DNA from: Stercorarius parasiticus
Lineage: Eukaryota; Chordata; Aves; Charadriiformes; Stercorariidae
Assembly (NCBI GenBank): GCA_013396915.1
Contig: VWZL01000813.1
Span: 887,389 to 951,388, forward strand
Reading direction: 5' to 3'
Length of the DNA: 64,000 bases
Part shown: positions 39,511 to 52,100 of the stretch, piece after piece
How positions within the stretch are numbered: position 1 is the stretch's first letter
Layout of the letters: each line of letters begins with the position of its first letter
Notes under the pieces: model-generated
Told to the model about the DNA's origin: nothing
Database searches by the model: none
What the model saw: the letters and a program-made list of their open reading frames with translations, nothing else
Translations under genes and position numbers: made by a program

Positions 39511-42500
39511 ATGCGGTGTTGTTCCATCAGCACACATTTGTACCAGTGCCTGGTTCAATGGGGTTTTTCTTCCTTGTGTCCAGGGAAATCCCCAGCACAT
39601 GGCTTGGGCAGCACCAGAAATTAATGGGAAACATGCTGTAGTTTTGGCCCAGTTTTGACCACGCAGGATGAACAGTGCTAAGCTTTTCGTGACCTGGGAA
39701 ACAGAAGTATGTGGGGATTTTTTTTTTAAATGCTTTTAGATGGAAAGTAGCACAGTTTTAAATAAACGCTTTGACCCACATGTGAAGGCAGGCGCAGCAC
39801 GGCGGGGCCTGGTCTTAAAAGTGCCTACCCTGTATTTTGGCACCCTTGATAATTGCGATCCGTGCTGTGCATAAACTAGTTTGCAAGAACCTCACTTGAG
39901 ACAGGAGAGTTCAGAATAATCTCTCTTAATCCTCACTGATCAAGTCAATGGAGTCAATTACTCAATACATCCTGGCTAATATTTTAGTTATCTTGCGATG
40001 GTCCAGATTCATGCTTAAAATTTTTTGATGTTGTGTTTTTCAAACAAGGAATTTCAGATCGGTTCATGGCTTTCTCAAGGTAAAGCTTTATGGGGTGGAC
40101 TGAATTAATTTAACAGTTTAATGCTATACGAGCAGCATCACCTTTGCCAGGCTCTCCCTGTTGCCTTCTCCGACTGCTTCAGTGCCAGTTCTGACATTCC
40201 TGTAACTCTCCAATGAGCCGGTACAGCTCATGAAAGCTGGAAGACTTACATCGGGGAAAATGCTTGCCGTTTCTGCTGGTTAGTGAGCTGAAATGGCTCA
40301 CCAGCTCCTCAGGCACCGGAGTTGATGCAAGGCACAGGGTGAAACTGGGAGTGATTAGTGTGCTCGTAGATCAATTCCCCATTTCATGGGACCTAGTGCT
40401 CACTAGAGAAACTACCTGTTCACTTTCTCAGGAAGGAGATGGACTGTAATTTTGCCTTACTGGTATACTCTGAAAGAAACGAAGGGTATGGTTTCTGAGT
40501 GACTCAGAAGTAATTCTGTTGCACAAGCCGCAAGCCCAGTGCAATAGCCCTACAGCTTGTTGGGTAACAGGCACTGCATTCAAAGTTTAGAACCAAGGTT
40601 ATGTTAATACATTACTTTAATGAAGCATAAATCAGCATTGCCATCCAAAGTCGGCCCTAAAATTTTGCAAATTTTAGTCTGAAGTTGGTATTTTGTGACA
40701 CTGGAATGGGCCAATTAACACCTTACTGATACTGCAACACCAGGGTCACTAATCCAGCAGGATCAAGCGTCTGGGGGTAGAACAGTAGGATGGAGAGTGA
40801 GAAGCTTGATCGTAAGAAGAGAGAGTCATTTTAATTTCACTTGTCTGATATATATTAGGGCAGGAGGTGATTTTTGACAGTCTCAAGTTATAATTGCTGC
40901 TATCATCTCATCAGTGAATTAGCACTTGAGGTATGGATTAAATTCAAAATTGTCTGAAATACTTTAATCAAGAAACAAATTTAGAAGAGTGCTGCACTGT
41001 AACTGCATTTAAATTTAGCTGCTCGTTTTGCCTTCAGAATTTACTGAATGCTACCTTTTTAAGATACATACTGAAAACACATTCCCTACCAAACCAATAA
41101 TTTAAGTTATGACCTGGACCTAGGTTAGCATTCATAACTAACTCAGCATACCAAATCTTAACAGCAAAGGTGTTAATCAGTAACCATTTTTCTTGTTACC
41201 AGTTTTTGTGAAGAACTGCTTCAAGATTAACTTAACCAGCCTACTGCATAGTTCTCAACTGGAGGGCACATCCAGAAAGCTTGGAAAGATCCCTGGAATC
41301 ACAAGGAAGTCTGAGAAGAGAGAGCACAGGGTAACTGAGGACTGTATTCCAACCACAGAGTACTCTCTCTGCCCCAGGAGACTTTTCTTTGATCTCCTCT
41401 TCAGGATGCTTTCAGGTCCCAGCCTCAACTCAAGGATTACAAGGTATCCTAACTAGGTAAGCTCTCAGGAACTAGGTCGCAGTTCACGTAAGGATGAGCC
41501 CAGACCACAATGGTTGGGTTGGCCCAGGTCAGCAGGTCTGTGTGCTTTGCCAGATGGTTTGGAAAACGGAGTGGGAGAAGAGAAAAAGTGTATTATGGAC
41601 TGAGGTCTTGTGTGAGTGGGTAAGACTTCAAACCATCAATATTTTTAACAATTACGGCAGTAACATAGTGACATCTGCAACACATAAGAGCTTCCCTCCA
41701 TTTCTTTATTACAAATAAATCTGTTAAAATTAGATATATAAATACCTATACATGTACTTTAGTTGTTTTAAGGCTTTTAACGTTATTTTTGAGACTAAAA
41801 TTTTTAGTAAGAAAAATTCAGAAAATTGGTCACACCACTGTGTGGTTTGGAAACAGAATTTTATACTCAAATACATATCTTCAGACTGACTATGTGAAGG
41901 CAATAAACAGCTAGAGCTGCTTAAAAGCAAGGTGGACCAGTTGCTGAAGACAAACATTTGGATTATGACATAAATTAATTTTTACAAAGAAGTCATTATT
42001 TCTCTAGCATCAGTAACTAGGATATGATGAGATGACTGGCTGTGTGAACAAGGGAAAACTGGAGGATGTTGTATATTTTGGCTTTACTGAGGACTTTGAT
42101 ATACAGTCTCCCATAGCACCTTTATAGCCAAATTGGTGAGTTATAGATTGAATAACTGGGAAATAAGATTGCTGGGCCACCAGGCTTAAAGTGTGGTGAA
42201 TCAACAGTATGACTGCTTGACTCTGGGATCAATACCTCAGCCAATACCCTTAATTCTTTATTAACAACCTGGAAGACTGAGCACGCTCTCAGCAAGTTTG
42301 CCGATGATGATGAATTGATGGGAGCAGTCACCATGCAGGAGGACAGGGCTGCCATTCAGAGTGGGGCATACAGCCTAGAGGAACAGGCTGCTGAGAGGAA
42401 CCTAATGAAATTCAACAAAAAGCAAACGTAAAGTCTGACATTTGGGACGGGAAAAGCCCATTCATCGGTACAGGCTGGGGGCAGCACTTAGAATGCAACT

Positions 42501-45500
42501 TCACGTGAAGAGACACAGGGGTCCCTGGTGACCAAGCTGACCATAAGCCAGCAACACACCTTGCAGCAAAGGTGGCCAATGGCTTCCTGGGCTGCATGAG
42601 CAAGAGCGTAGGCAGGAGGTTGAGGGAGGTGGTTCTTCCACTCTGTTTAGCACTTGTGGGACCACATGCTTGAGTGCTTAGCTTTGGGCTCCCAAACAAA
42701 TCCTAAGGGCTGCTAGGCTGGTCAGGGGCTGGCACACACGGCCTATGTTCAGCCTGGACAAGAGAAGGCTTAAGATCTTAGTGCTGTTACAGCTACGTAA
42801 GAGGAGGGTGTAAAGAAGATGGAGAAGGCAGGCTTTTCTCCAGTGCGTGCTATGAAAGGATAAGCAGCAATGGACCTGAGTGCATATAAAAATTTTTGGT
42901 TGAGTATAAGGGGGAAATCTTTGCCAGAGTACAACTTGCAAAGGTTGCAAAGAGGTTGTAAAGTTGCCATCCTTGGAGATAATCAATGAGCAGAATTGGC
43001 GCAGAATACTGTGCTCCAGCTGGACCTGTTTTGAGGAACTACAGACCTCTAATCTGGGACCTCTGGAGATCCCTTCCAAGCTACAGATCACCTATCGTGA
43101 TCTGAATAACTGAGCTGGTCAGCATGGTTTAGTGGAAGGTAGTTATACTGGAAGGCAGTTTTACCAATTCTTTTTAAAGTATTACAGATTTAGTTTGTCA
43201 GGGAATATTAACAAATAGGCTACCCCAAGGTGTTTTTAAATCAGCATTGAACAAACCAACCAACCCACCCACCCTTGCAATGTAGAGGAATCCATTCAAA
43301 CGTGGGGGTTTAGACTTGAGGCAAGAAAAATGGTTTTTACCTACAGAATGATGAAGATGCCAGAGACAGCAGAAGCTTAGAATGACTCAGAGGTCATCAA
43401 AAGTAATCTTCTCAAGGCAAGATTGGAGAGCAATATTGTAGCAGAAAAGACTTTCAGTAAATTAATTTAGAAATAGCAATGTATTAGGAAGTCAGGTAGC
43501 AGTTCACTCAGTAAACAGCATTAGTAAGACTACTTTTAAGACTGACATACATCAGAAGATGTTTAGTGTTCAAAGGATAAACAAAACCAAGCTGAGAATA
43601 GAAACCAAACCTAAGATAAGAAGCTTAGGGAGCTTAGTGTGTTTAGTGTATGAAAGGGAAACATGAGGTAAGGCAGTAAGTGGGTGAAGGCTGTTGTATA
43701 TGGTTGAAGTGAGGAGAAGACTATGGATTTGATGCCCAGGGCCCCAGTAGTAATAGTTGAAGCAGGGTAAGTTCAACAGCATAATACTTTCAGCAGTGAG
43801 AATTAACTACACTTCAGAACAATGTAAAAGGGAAGACTGTGGATGTATCACATTAAAAACTATAAAATGGGGTAGGCATTATTTAAAAAAAAAAAAAAAA
43901 AGCTTTACTCGGAGACAAATTTGAAAGACTGGGTACATGTGAAGAGAAAAACAGCAGGCTGAACAGGACAACAATGCTTGCCTGATACCAATGGCATTTA
44001 AATCTTTTTTTCTTCATTATGCTACAACTTGGTCTCTTGAAGACTGTAACACTTTGATCTTAACTGTTGTTGTAATACAACTTGGTGTTCTGATGGTTTA
44101 TAGATGAAACTAAAGGGCATGAGCTATATCCAAAACCAAAATGGGAGGAAGAAGGAAGATACTAATACATACATCCCTATTGTAAATGCAGTTCTAATGG
44201 CAAAACTGCTTTTGCTAGTGTGAAGTCTTTAGTAGCCTTAACTGGTTACACTCGCCAGCAAGTGACATACTGTAGTAACGGAAATTGTTGTAATGTACTT
44301 TTGATGGACGTTTTTAGTTTGAAATATTTTAAGCTGTAATCGACGAGCTTGTTTCTATCATAGATGTACCCCAATGCTGTTCTTTTATTACTTCAGAAGT
44401 CCTAGTCTTTCCACTCACTGTTCCGTACAGTAGCTTCACATCATAAGAAGGCAAAGTGCAGATTAACCGATTTTAATTTCATCTTTATTTCCATAAATCA
44501 AAGTTACACTTCAAGTGGTTAGATACTTTGTTTCACATTACTTACTCTAAGTACGCACCTAGAGTAGCTACCACAAAATGTGCAGTATTACCATTCTAAC
44601 AGAGATTAGTTGTTACTGTATTTTTTCAATCTGATGCAAATATCATTTGCTAACAACCATTTATAGTTCTCCATGTACATAAAATGGAGATAAATTGTAA
44701 ATTGATGGTGTTCTGTTTGCTGCAGGTCCAGGCAATATTAGAATGTGTAGCAGCCTTAAAACTCAATAATGAACTGTTAAATAAGCAGCAGTGTAAAAGC
44801 ATCTCAAGGGTTCTACGTATGGAGTTATTTCATACTGCACTAGGAACAGGATGAAAAACCTACACAGTAGTGTCTATTCTATTCCACACACATCTCTTCA
44901 TTAAAAGGGCTTGTCTTCGTACCCTTTAACGACATACCTTGTGCAACTACTAATTTAATGGACTAACGATGCTGACTGTTAGAACTACTTGTTGAACAAA
45001 TACGTATTGTCTTCCATTAGGAGGCCATGATACGTACTCTGAATCTTTCTGGATTTGCTGAAAAGTACAGAATGCATAGAAGTTCCTAGTGTCCTCTACA
45101 GAATGTTTTTACAGAAAAATACTTTAATTTATGCAAAAACATACTTATCCTCTCTACATAAAAATCTCAATTTCAAAGAATCTTTGTATATTCCTTATGG
45201 AGTCAAAGGGATAATACATTTTTCTAGAGTTGTAAATACCTTCTTTTAGAAGAAATGCTTGATATCTTTGGTTTGCTTATATGCTGGATGGAAAAAAATA
45301 TCGTTTTAAAGGGAATAAATACCTAGTTACCTGAGGTTCATCTTTCATTTCTTCTAACATGAACTTTGGATAAGATTAGCTGTTTGGTGGCTGAAAAGGG
45401 AAATTCTCTACAAAACAATGAAACACAAAGCTTATTTTATAGTGCATATTAAATAAGACAAGGCTGTAAAAGTAACTCTTAAGGTTAAAAAAAAACAACT

Positions 45501-45650
45501 AGTAATCCTATTTGTTCCAGAATTAGTAATCCTATTTGTTCTGTATCACCACCTTCTTTACAAATATAAAGTATTACAAAAATATTCACAATAGTATTTC
45601 TACATTTATCTATTATTTCATATTATATTTTGAAAAAGTGCTTACAGAGG
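39511..45650. other. Spacer between CCDC169 promoter and SPART 3' end
   Basis: About 6.1 kb without a supported gene. It contains the degraded CR1 at 42.2-43.1 kb and a poly-A run near 43.9 kb. A short segment at 45,336-45,392 with splice-like ends on the minus strand was examined and not accepted as an exon. Confidence 0.65.
42205..43105 (+). mobile_element. CR1 LINE 3' fragment, highly degraded
   Basis: CR1 order is still recognisable: a CTCAGCAAGTTTGCCGATGA segment (SKFADD-like), the TGACCATAAGCCAGCAACAC segment, GGTTGAGGGAGGTGGTTCTT, then FSLDKRRLK-like and GATCCCTTCCAAGCTACAGA 3' UTR words. Many indels are present and the terminal octamers are lost. It is the oldest-looking CR1 copy here. 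Confidence 0.82.
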
Positions 45651-45654
45651 CAAG

Positions 45655-45660
45655 TTTATT
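45655..45660 (-). terminator. SPART: Candidate SPART polyadenylation signal
   Basis: An AATAAA hexamer on the minus strand about 270 nt past the SPART stop codon. It is the first clear canonical hexamer noted after the stop. The cleavage site and U/GU-rich element were not verified. Confidence 0.4.
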
Positions 45661-45926
45661 AACTGCAAACTCATATCCTTCCTCTTGTCTAAAGGCCTGG
45701 TCCAGTTCTTTAGAACCCTCGTTCAATACAGAATGAGGAGTTAAGACAACTTTCGTTTTTCCTTCTACAAATGCCCTCCCTACCTTTACGTTTTCATGTC
45801 AAATTAAGTAACAGCTGCTTGAAAAGTACAGTGTGATTTGTGTTAAATTGCAGATTAGCAATGCAGTTACTTCTAAATAGGAAGTTTCATCTCTACTATA
45901 AGGCTTTGAGAAATATTTCATTGCTT

Positions 45927-46113
45927 TCATTTTTTATCCTTCTTCTCATTATCCGATACTTTATATTCATCTAACACAGCATGGCCGGTCTCCTTCGCAG
46001 TTCTCTTTACAACAGCTTTGATACCAATATTGTCAATGTTAAATGCTGTCACACCAACATTGATTGCAGAATTCATAGCGTTGTCCGTAGCATGGCCAGC
46101 ATCATCCCCATAC
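45927..46113 (-). CDS. SPART: SPART last coding exon
   Basis: The acceptor CTTTCTTAAG is followed by G completing Lys535, then YGDDAGHATDNAMNSAINVG and a conserved VTAFNIDNIGIKAVVK, ending in KKDKK and TGA. The Gly/Ala-rich segment is the end of the senescence domain. Human spartin has a longer acidic and lysine-rich tail before its final KKKDK. Confidence 0.95.
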
Positions 46114-49100
46114 CTTAAGAAAGATAGCAGTTTTGTAAGTATGTTTACTTAGTATTGTTCTCTTCACTAGAATTCTTTTGAATGAAAAAATTTAAGCATT
46201 ACCAAGAAAAAATAAGCAGCACACAGCCTGAATGTTGAAGACTAAAATTAGAAATTACCAAGCCATTTGAGTAAGGGCTGTTCCTCTATCATGTGGATTA
46301 TTCTTTAAAGATACCAATATGCTTCTGCCCTTTTTCCTCAAAAACCTTCCCATCTTTCTCTGTCCTTCTCCTCTACTTTAGAAGAATAGAAAGCTTATCT
46401 ATAGAACCATAAGAACTGGGGGAGAGGGGGGAGTTGTGTCCAATCACACATATTGTTGGGCATATTGTGTCCAATAATGCCCAAGTACTTTTTCGCTTAA
46501 ATTCTTAGGTAAAACTCCCAGTACCCTTTATTCCCCCATGTAAATCCCCACAGTTAGACCCTTGCAGCTGCTAAACCACCTCAGTCAGTACCAAGGGTGG
46601 CAGCACTGAGGAAGAGGGAGGACAAACTTGTCTTGCCTTCTCAGCTGTTACAGAAAAAGGGACTGGAATCACCTCAGGCATATTTTTTCTCAGTTGATGC
46701 CACCACTGCCAGAATAGTGCTTGGTTAGTACTTGTCCTATATCACCTTTACCTGTGTCTACATGGTGTAATACGATACTATGTCTGGTGTAACAGCAACA
46801 GACTGGCATATTAGTTCAAACTCCCAAAAGTGGACTCACGGAGGTGGTGCAGCACTCTGCTCAAGCAAATTAACCCAGTCTAACAGATCTCCCAGGTACA
46901 AAAAATTGCTGACAGAGCTATGCTCATATGTTCGAGGTAGCAAGGTCCCTACAAAAAAAATTCCATTGTGCTGTGAAAACTTGGCTGAAGTAATCTGGAA
47001 TCAAAACAGTGGCAAAGGGGAAGGGCGGGGAGGGTAGGAAAAGTTATGCAAAACCCCCAAAGGCCCAAAGCTACCTTGAGGATTTGTTGAAAATTACCAA
47101 GAGAGAAAACCTCTCGTCTCTCCACTGGGCTGTGGGTCCAGCTTTTTTATGCTTTAGGGGGCAAGTCAGCAGTCTCGTATCAATTACTCAAGTGTGAAGG
47201 AAGGTACACATCTACACCACCAGAGAGAGCATACTAAAGGAGGACAAGAGTATAGTGAGAGCAGTAACTATCAACTGCTCCGGGCAGCCAGACATTTCCC
47301 CAAAGAGCACTGTAATCAGACAAACCAGGCCAAAGGGAAGCATTTGTGGCACCATCAGTATCCCAGCAGTTAGTGGAGTTATTTTTCCCTGTTCTTCTAA
47401 TGACCAGAGATTCTTCAAGGACCTCAAAATAATGCTAGAGAGAAGCACAGAGTATCAAATAACCCAAAAATCTATCACATTATCAGTACAGCAGCCATGG
47501 TATAATGGATAGAACCAAGAATGAAACTGAATAAAAAGCATTAGTGCTTTTTTTTTTTTAAATTCTCTGATAGAGTAACAGCCTTGAATCACTAACATCT
47601 TATTTTCAGATCACAGAATTAATCTCACAGCAAAAGTGCACTATTTGTCAATTTCATTAGTTATTTTCACCTCAGGAACATCATAAGCCAGTTTTATATA
47701 ACATCAGCAAAATATGTAACCTTGTTTAAAGTAAGACTGTAGCTCATCCAATACAGCTAGACTAACAATTTCTTAATATTTGATAATTGATTTTTTCAGT
47801 TTGCTTCCTGTCTCAATTGCATCATTTGTAACTTCCTTTTTTTGAAGAAGAAGAAGAAAGTTGGGCTAGGCTTTCTGCTGGTTCTGATCGACATACATAT
47901 ATGATGAGCATCTCTTTAAAATTTCATCTGCAAAGGTATTGCAGATAAGTTTTAGCTGAGTTTTTTGTTGGTTTAGAGATACTGTGATGCTTCTTTAGCT
48001 TTGTTTCCATTAAGTGGAATTTAGCTCGTTTACTGATGTATTTTGAGTGTCAGAAATCTTTGTCACCACAACAGAAACCAGCTTCCAAAAGAGATGTTAT
48101 GTAGAATTTTAATACATTTATATAGATAGATTTTAAAGGTCAAGTATCAAATATTTTCAGATGTATTGTAATTAACTGCAACATTACTTGTTTTTCACTC
48201 TTAGTGGCTGTTGACTGCTGATCTCCATATTTCCTATTTTTATATCTAAAACAAAACCATTAAGGTGAATTTATGTGAAAAGAGTACCAGTACAATACCC
48301 CCTGACATTCCTACTACTGAAAACAAACATTAGCAAGTCATTAGCATGACTAGAACTTCACTATGGAGTCTCCTATTTGAAATGCATCACAACACAACCC
48401 TGAATGCCAAACCACTTAATACTGTATGCTGATGTTTACCTTGTTACCTTCTGCTAGTAGCCAGTATGCACTTTCAGCAATCCTTTTTAACATCTATTTT
48501 GCTACAGTTACCACTGATTCCATTTAACATACATACTTTTGCTGAGTCTTCACTTTCTATTATACCTATTGCACTTTTTTGAGGAGTGCGTTTCCTACGT
48601 TTTGCAGTTATTTCAATGTTTTCCCTTATTCTCTACAGCATCTTCCAGAACATGTACTCAACTTTGTTCTTTCCATCATCTTACTAACATCATCTTAACC
48701 CCAAATGTTACTATCCTCTTCCCCCACTATCTTTTACTAAGAACACCTGTATTTTGCAAGTTGAGGCTATCCTATTATTGTTATTTATGCCTTAGATTTC
48801 CTTACACAATATTCTCTTTTGTATCTCCTCACTTTAGTCAGACCTGCTGACAGTTCTTCCATTTTTCTTCAAATTTAGCTAAATTTACATAAATTCAAGA
48901 TCAGAGCTGAGAGGTTTAAAACCATAACTGTTTCCATAATGACATTATACTGTAAAGGAAAGATATAAATCTGAACAGTATTTGTAACATAGCCTGAAGC
49001 TGTAATACTTCTAGAAGAGAGCTAAAAAAATACATACCACAATCATTTACTCATTTCATATTTTCACTTACAGGAGATGCTCATTACTGTGCACTTAGCA

Positions 49101-52100
49101 GCTTATCATGAGCTGCATAATTAGAGCAAAGCAGGTATTTCAGTTAGCTTCCCTGCACTTTCATAAGCTTTTTTTGCCAGTAATCAACCACAATGACAAT
49201 ATGTTGTAGAAGATGAAACCAGTAAGAACATAACTTACTTGTATTTGACAGTTTTTACAGTCTCGGTTGAAACACTTTTAGCAATGCACTTCGCCGCACT
49301 TTCTAAACCTTGCCACACTGTTGAAAACCCTGGAAGAATGAAGAGCTTATTTGAGTTCATAGCATTGAAAAGTATGCAATTAAAAAAGTGTAAGGAATTT
49401 TTATTACCTTGAACTCCACTTGCTGCTACCACCAGAGCACCATCAAAAGTGGATTTGCCATCTTTATCTTTCTTAAGGGATTCTGGAACTAATTTGCTGC
49501 CGTGCTTCTTCACATGTGGAGCCAGCTCCTTTCCAACACAGCTTGCTATAGAACACACTCCCTCAACTACCATAAAACAATAGTATGCAGATTATTTAGT
49601 AAGAACATAGAACATCTTTTTTTGTAAGTCCTTACTCCTAATTAAAAGTAAGCTTCACTGAAGTCTCAAGTGTTCCTTCTATTTAAATATACTTATTTGA
49701 AAGCCAAACTCTAACCCATGCTTAAGTGCCAAACTGATAGAGAAGCAACCTTATTTTTCAGATCCTGCACAACTTCAATTCATAAGAAACAAGTAAGGTT
49801 TGTCTTACGGCTAAAAAGCACTTTACAATAAATACACGTATGTCACACACTCTAACTATTTCCATTGCTTTGTTATCCCCAAATGACAGATAGGGAACAA
49901 GCCGTGTTTCTTTCATGACTTGTCTTCTGGAGAAGTCTTTCTTACAATCATTCCAGCTCTTCAAAATATTTTTATGACATCCAGCACAATTTGCTTTTAA
50001 ACTTGGATGAGTCACTAGCCACTAAATATAAACATTAATGCAAATAAATAACAGAATGAAGTTACTGAGAGCTGCTAGTGTTACCAAGAGCCTCTGAACA
50101 CCAAGCCATTTCTGTCTGGAAGTTTATACATAGCTTAATAGACTTGTTTCAGGTGTGTGTATTTAGAAGCATGCACACACACACATTCTGTAGTGGTACA
50201 ATATGCATGTTAGCAACCAGTGACAGTACAGCTTTTAAAAGACATGGTTATCAACTTAAGAAGAGAGAGAGAAAGACCATTTTGAATCAGCTGTCTAAAA
50301 CTTAGAAAAACATGCCAAACTTAAGACTGTACAGACTATTAGGAAAGGAAAAGATGCCTCGAGGCCATTTAATAAATATTATTCTTAAAGCACGTCTCTC
50401 ACAGGATATTAACTAGGCACTACTAATCACTGGTTTTCATCAGGTCAGTCCCTCCTCTGTCTAGTTCAGAGAAACCAGCTCTCATTTTACAGAATATTTA
50501 TTATTTAAGGCAAAAATATAATACACTGTAAGATGGAAACTTTTACCTAAGAATTGGCTGACTTTCACAGCTCCTCCAGTAGCCTGTTTTGCTACCTGAA
50601 GCCCCTTTGCTACAGTTGGGTTGACTTCCAGAGGTTTTTCTTCTGGTTGAATATGTTCTCGCAGTTTAGAAGCTCCTTTGTGGATAGCTTTGCCAGTATA
50701 TTCTGCTCCTTTTATTAGGCCCCAGCTTACCCAGGATGCACCTTCAAGGCAAAAATTGTTTTTCTTAGAATGTACAATTTTACAGACAGTGATTCCTACA
50801 ACTTTCCCTCCTCAGCCTCTGCAACACTGACATTAGAAACATTCCTGATTACACAGTCTGCAATTACACTCTTCCCTGAATGGGGCAGCATGAATTCCTG
50901 CAGTGATTTCTGCTCCTACACCACCATTTTTTCAGTTCACTTTACGTTTAATACAGCCAGCCCTCACTGAAATTTCATCTTAATACAGATACTCAGGTTT
51001 TTAATAGATATCCAAGCCCCAGCTGGGTCAGAATTGACAGAATTGCACATCTCAATGCTATTAACATTCTGAAAACATACAACCCAACCCTCAAGCCTTC
51101 CTAGCAGATTCATATTTATTACAATCAGCTGGTGGTCCTTAGTATATTCCAAAGGTTCTCAGAGGAAAAACCAATAGGTTTATCTGCAGAAATCACAATA
51201 GATGCCTGTTTTAATGTAACAGTTCATACAGGAGTAAAATTGTTCTGTCACAGTGGTTTGAGTCACAGGGCGCGATATCTTAACATATAGTCAAATGAGG
51301 AGCCTAACTCATTTGCAGTGATCAAGACGGTTGGCAATGAATTTAAATTCTGCACTGGTTTTATAAAGTTCATCAAAGTATCCTTTAGGTGGTCACAACT
51401 GGAACTAGTGAACAGCTACTTCTCACCACTCGGCTTCTACCAGCACACGTGCATTTAGGTGAAAGTACTGTTTAAACGTTACTCACAGAGGTTTATATTC
51501 AACACAATCCTCTTATTACAACAGTACCTGACAAGATTCCATGGGCAACTTTCTCACTCCATTCTGGCAACTCTTTTTGATTTTCTGCTCCTTCAGGTTG
51601 TGGTTGGATACGTACAGTCTGAGGCAAGTTAATTGCATCACTAGAAGCTTCTGAAGGCTAACAAGTGAAAGTAAACATCTGAGAATCTACTCCACAATGT
51701 ATCATCATCATTTCTTTTTTAAATCATACAGATCCATTATCAAATAATGCTAATATTGTGTATTCCTTGGGTAAGTGTACAGAAACTCAAGGGAAATTTG
51801 TGATTCAATTACTTTTGCACAGAAATGCTATGCGTTCAAAAAAGCGTATCAGACAGCTCAGCATTTTCTGTACACTTTCTCCATCCAGTTAGAGTGAAAA
51901 GATTTGCTTGCCAACAAAGCCATATGGTCAAATAGCTACACAGAGAAAACTTAAAAGTACAAGTTAACTAGCAAAAACGATAAGAGACTTGTCCATCTAT
52001 CATTTTTATCTTCTGAGAGGGAAGTCAACTCTGTTGTTATTCAATATGGGAACTGCAGTCTTTGGTCCAGCTGCACTAAAAGAATGCAGCTGTTCTGGTT

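Noticed and set aside
45336..45392. Minus-strand segment with CCCTTTTCAG acceptor and CAG|GTAACT donor containing a short MLEEMKDEPQ reading that resembles the start region of CCDC169.
   Set aside because: The reading has an upstream stop in the same exon, its end phase does not fit CCDC169 exon 2, and the CpG exon at 39,265-39,341 already supplies the start with the right phase and spacing. Ten residues are too few to argue homology.
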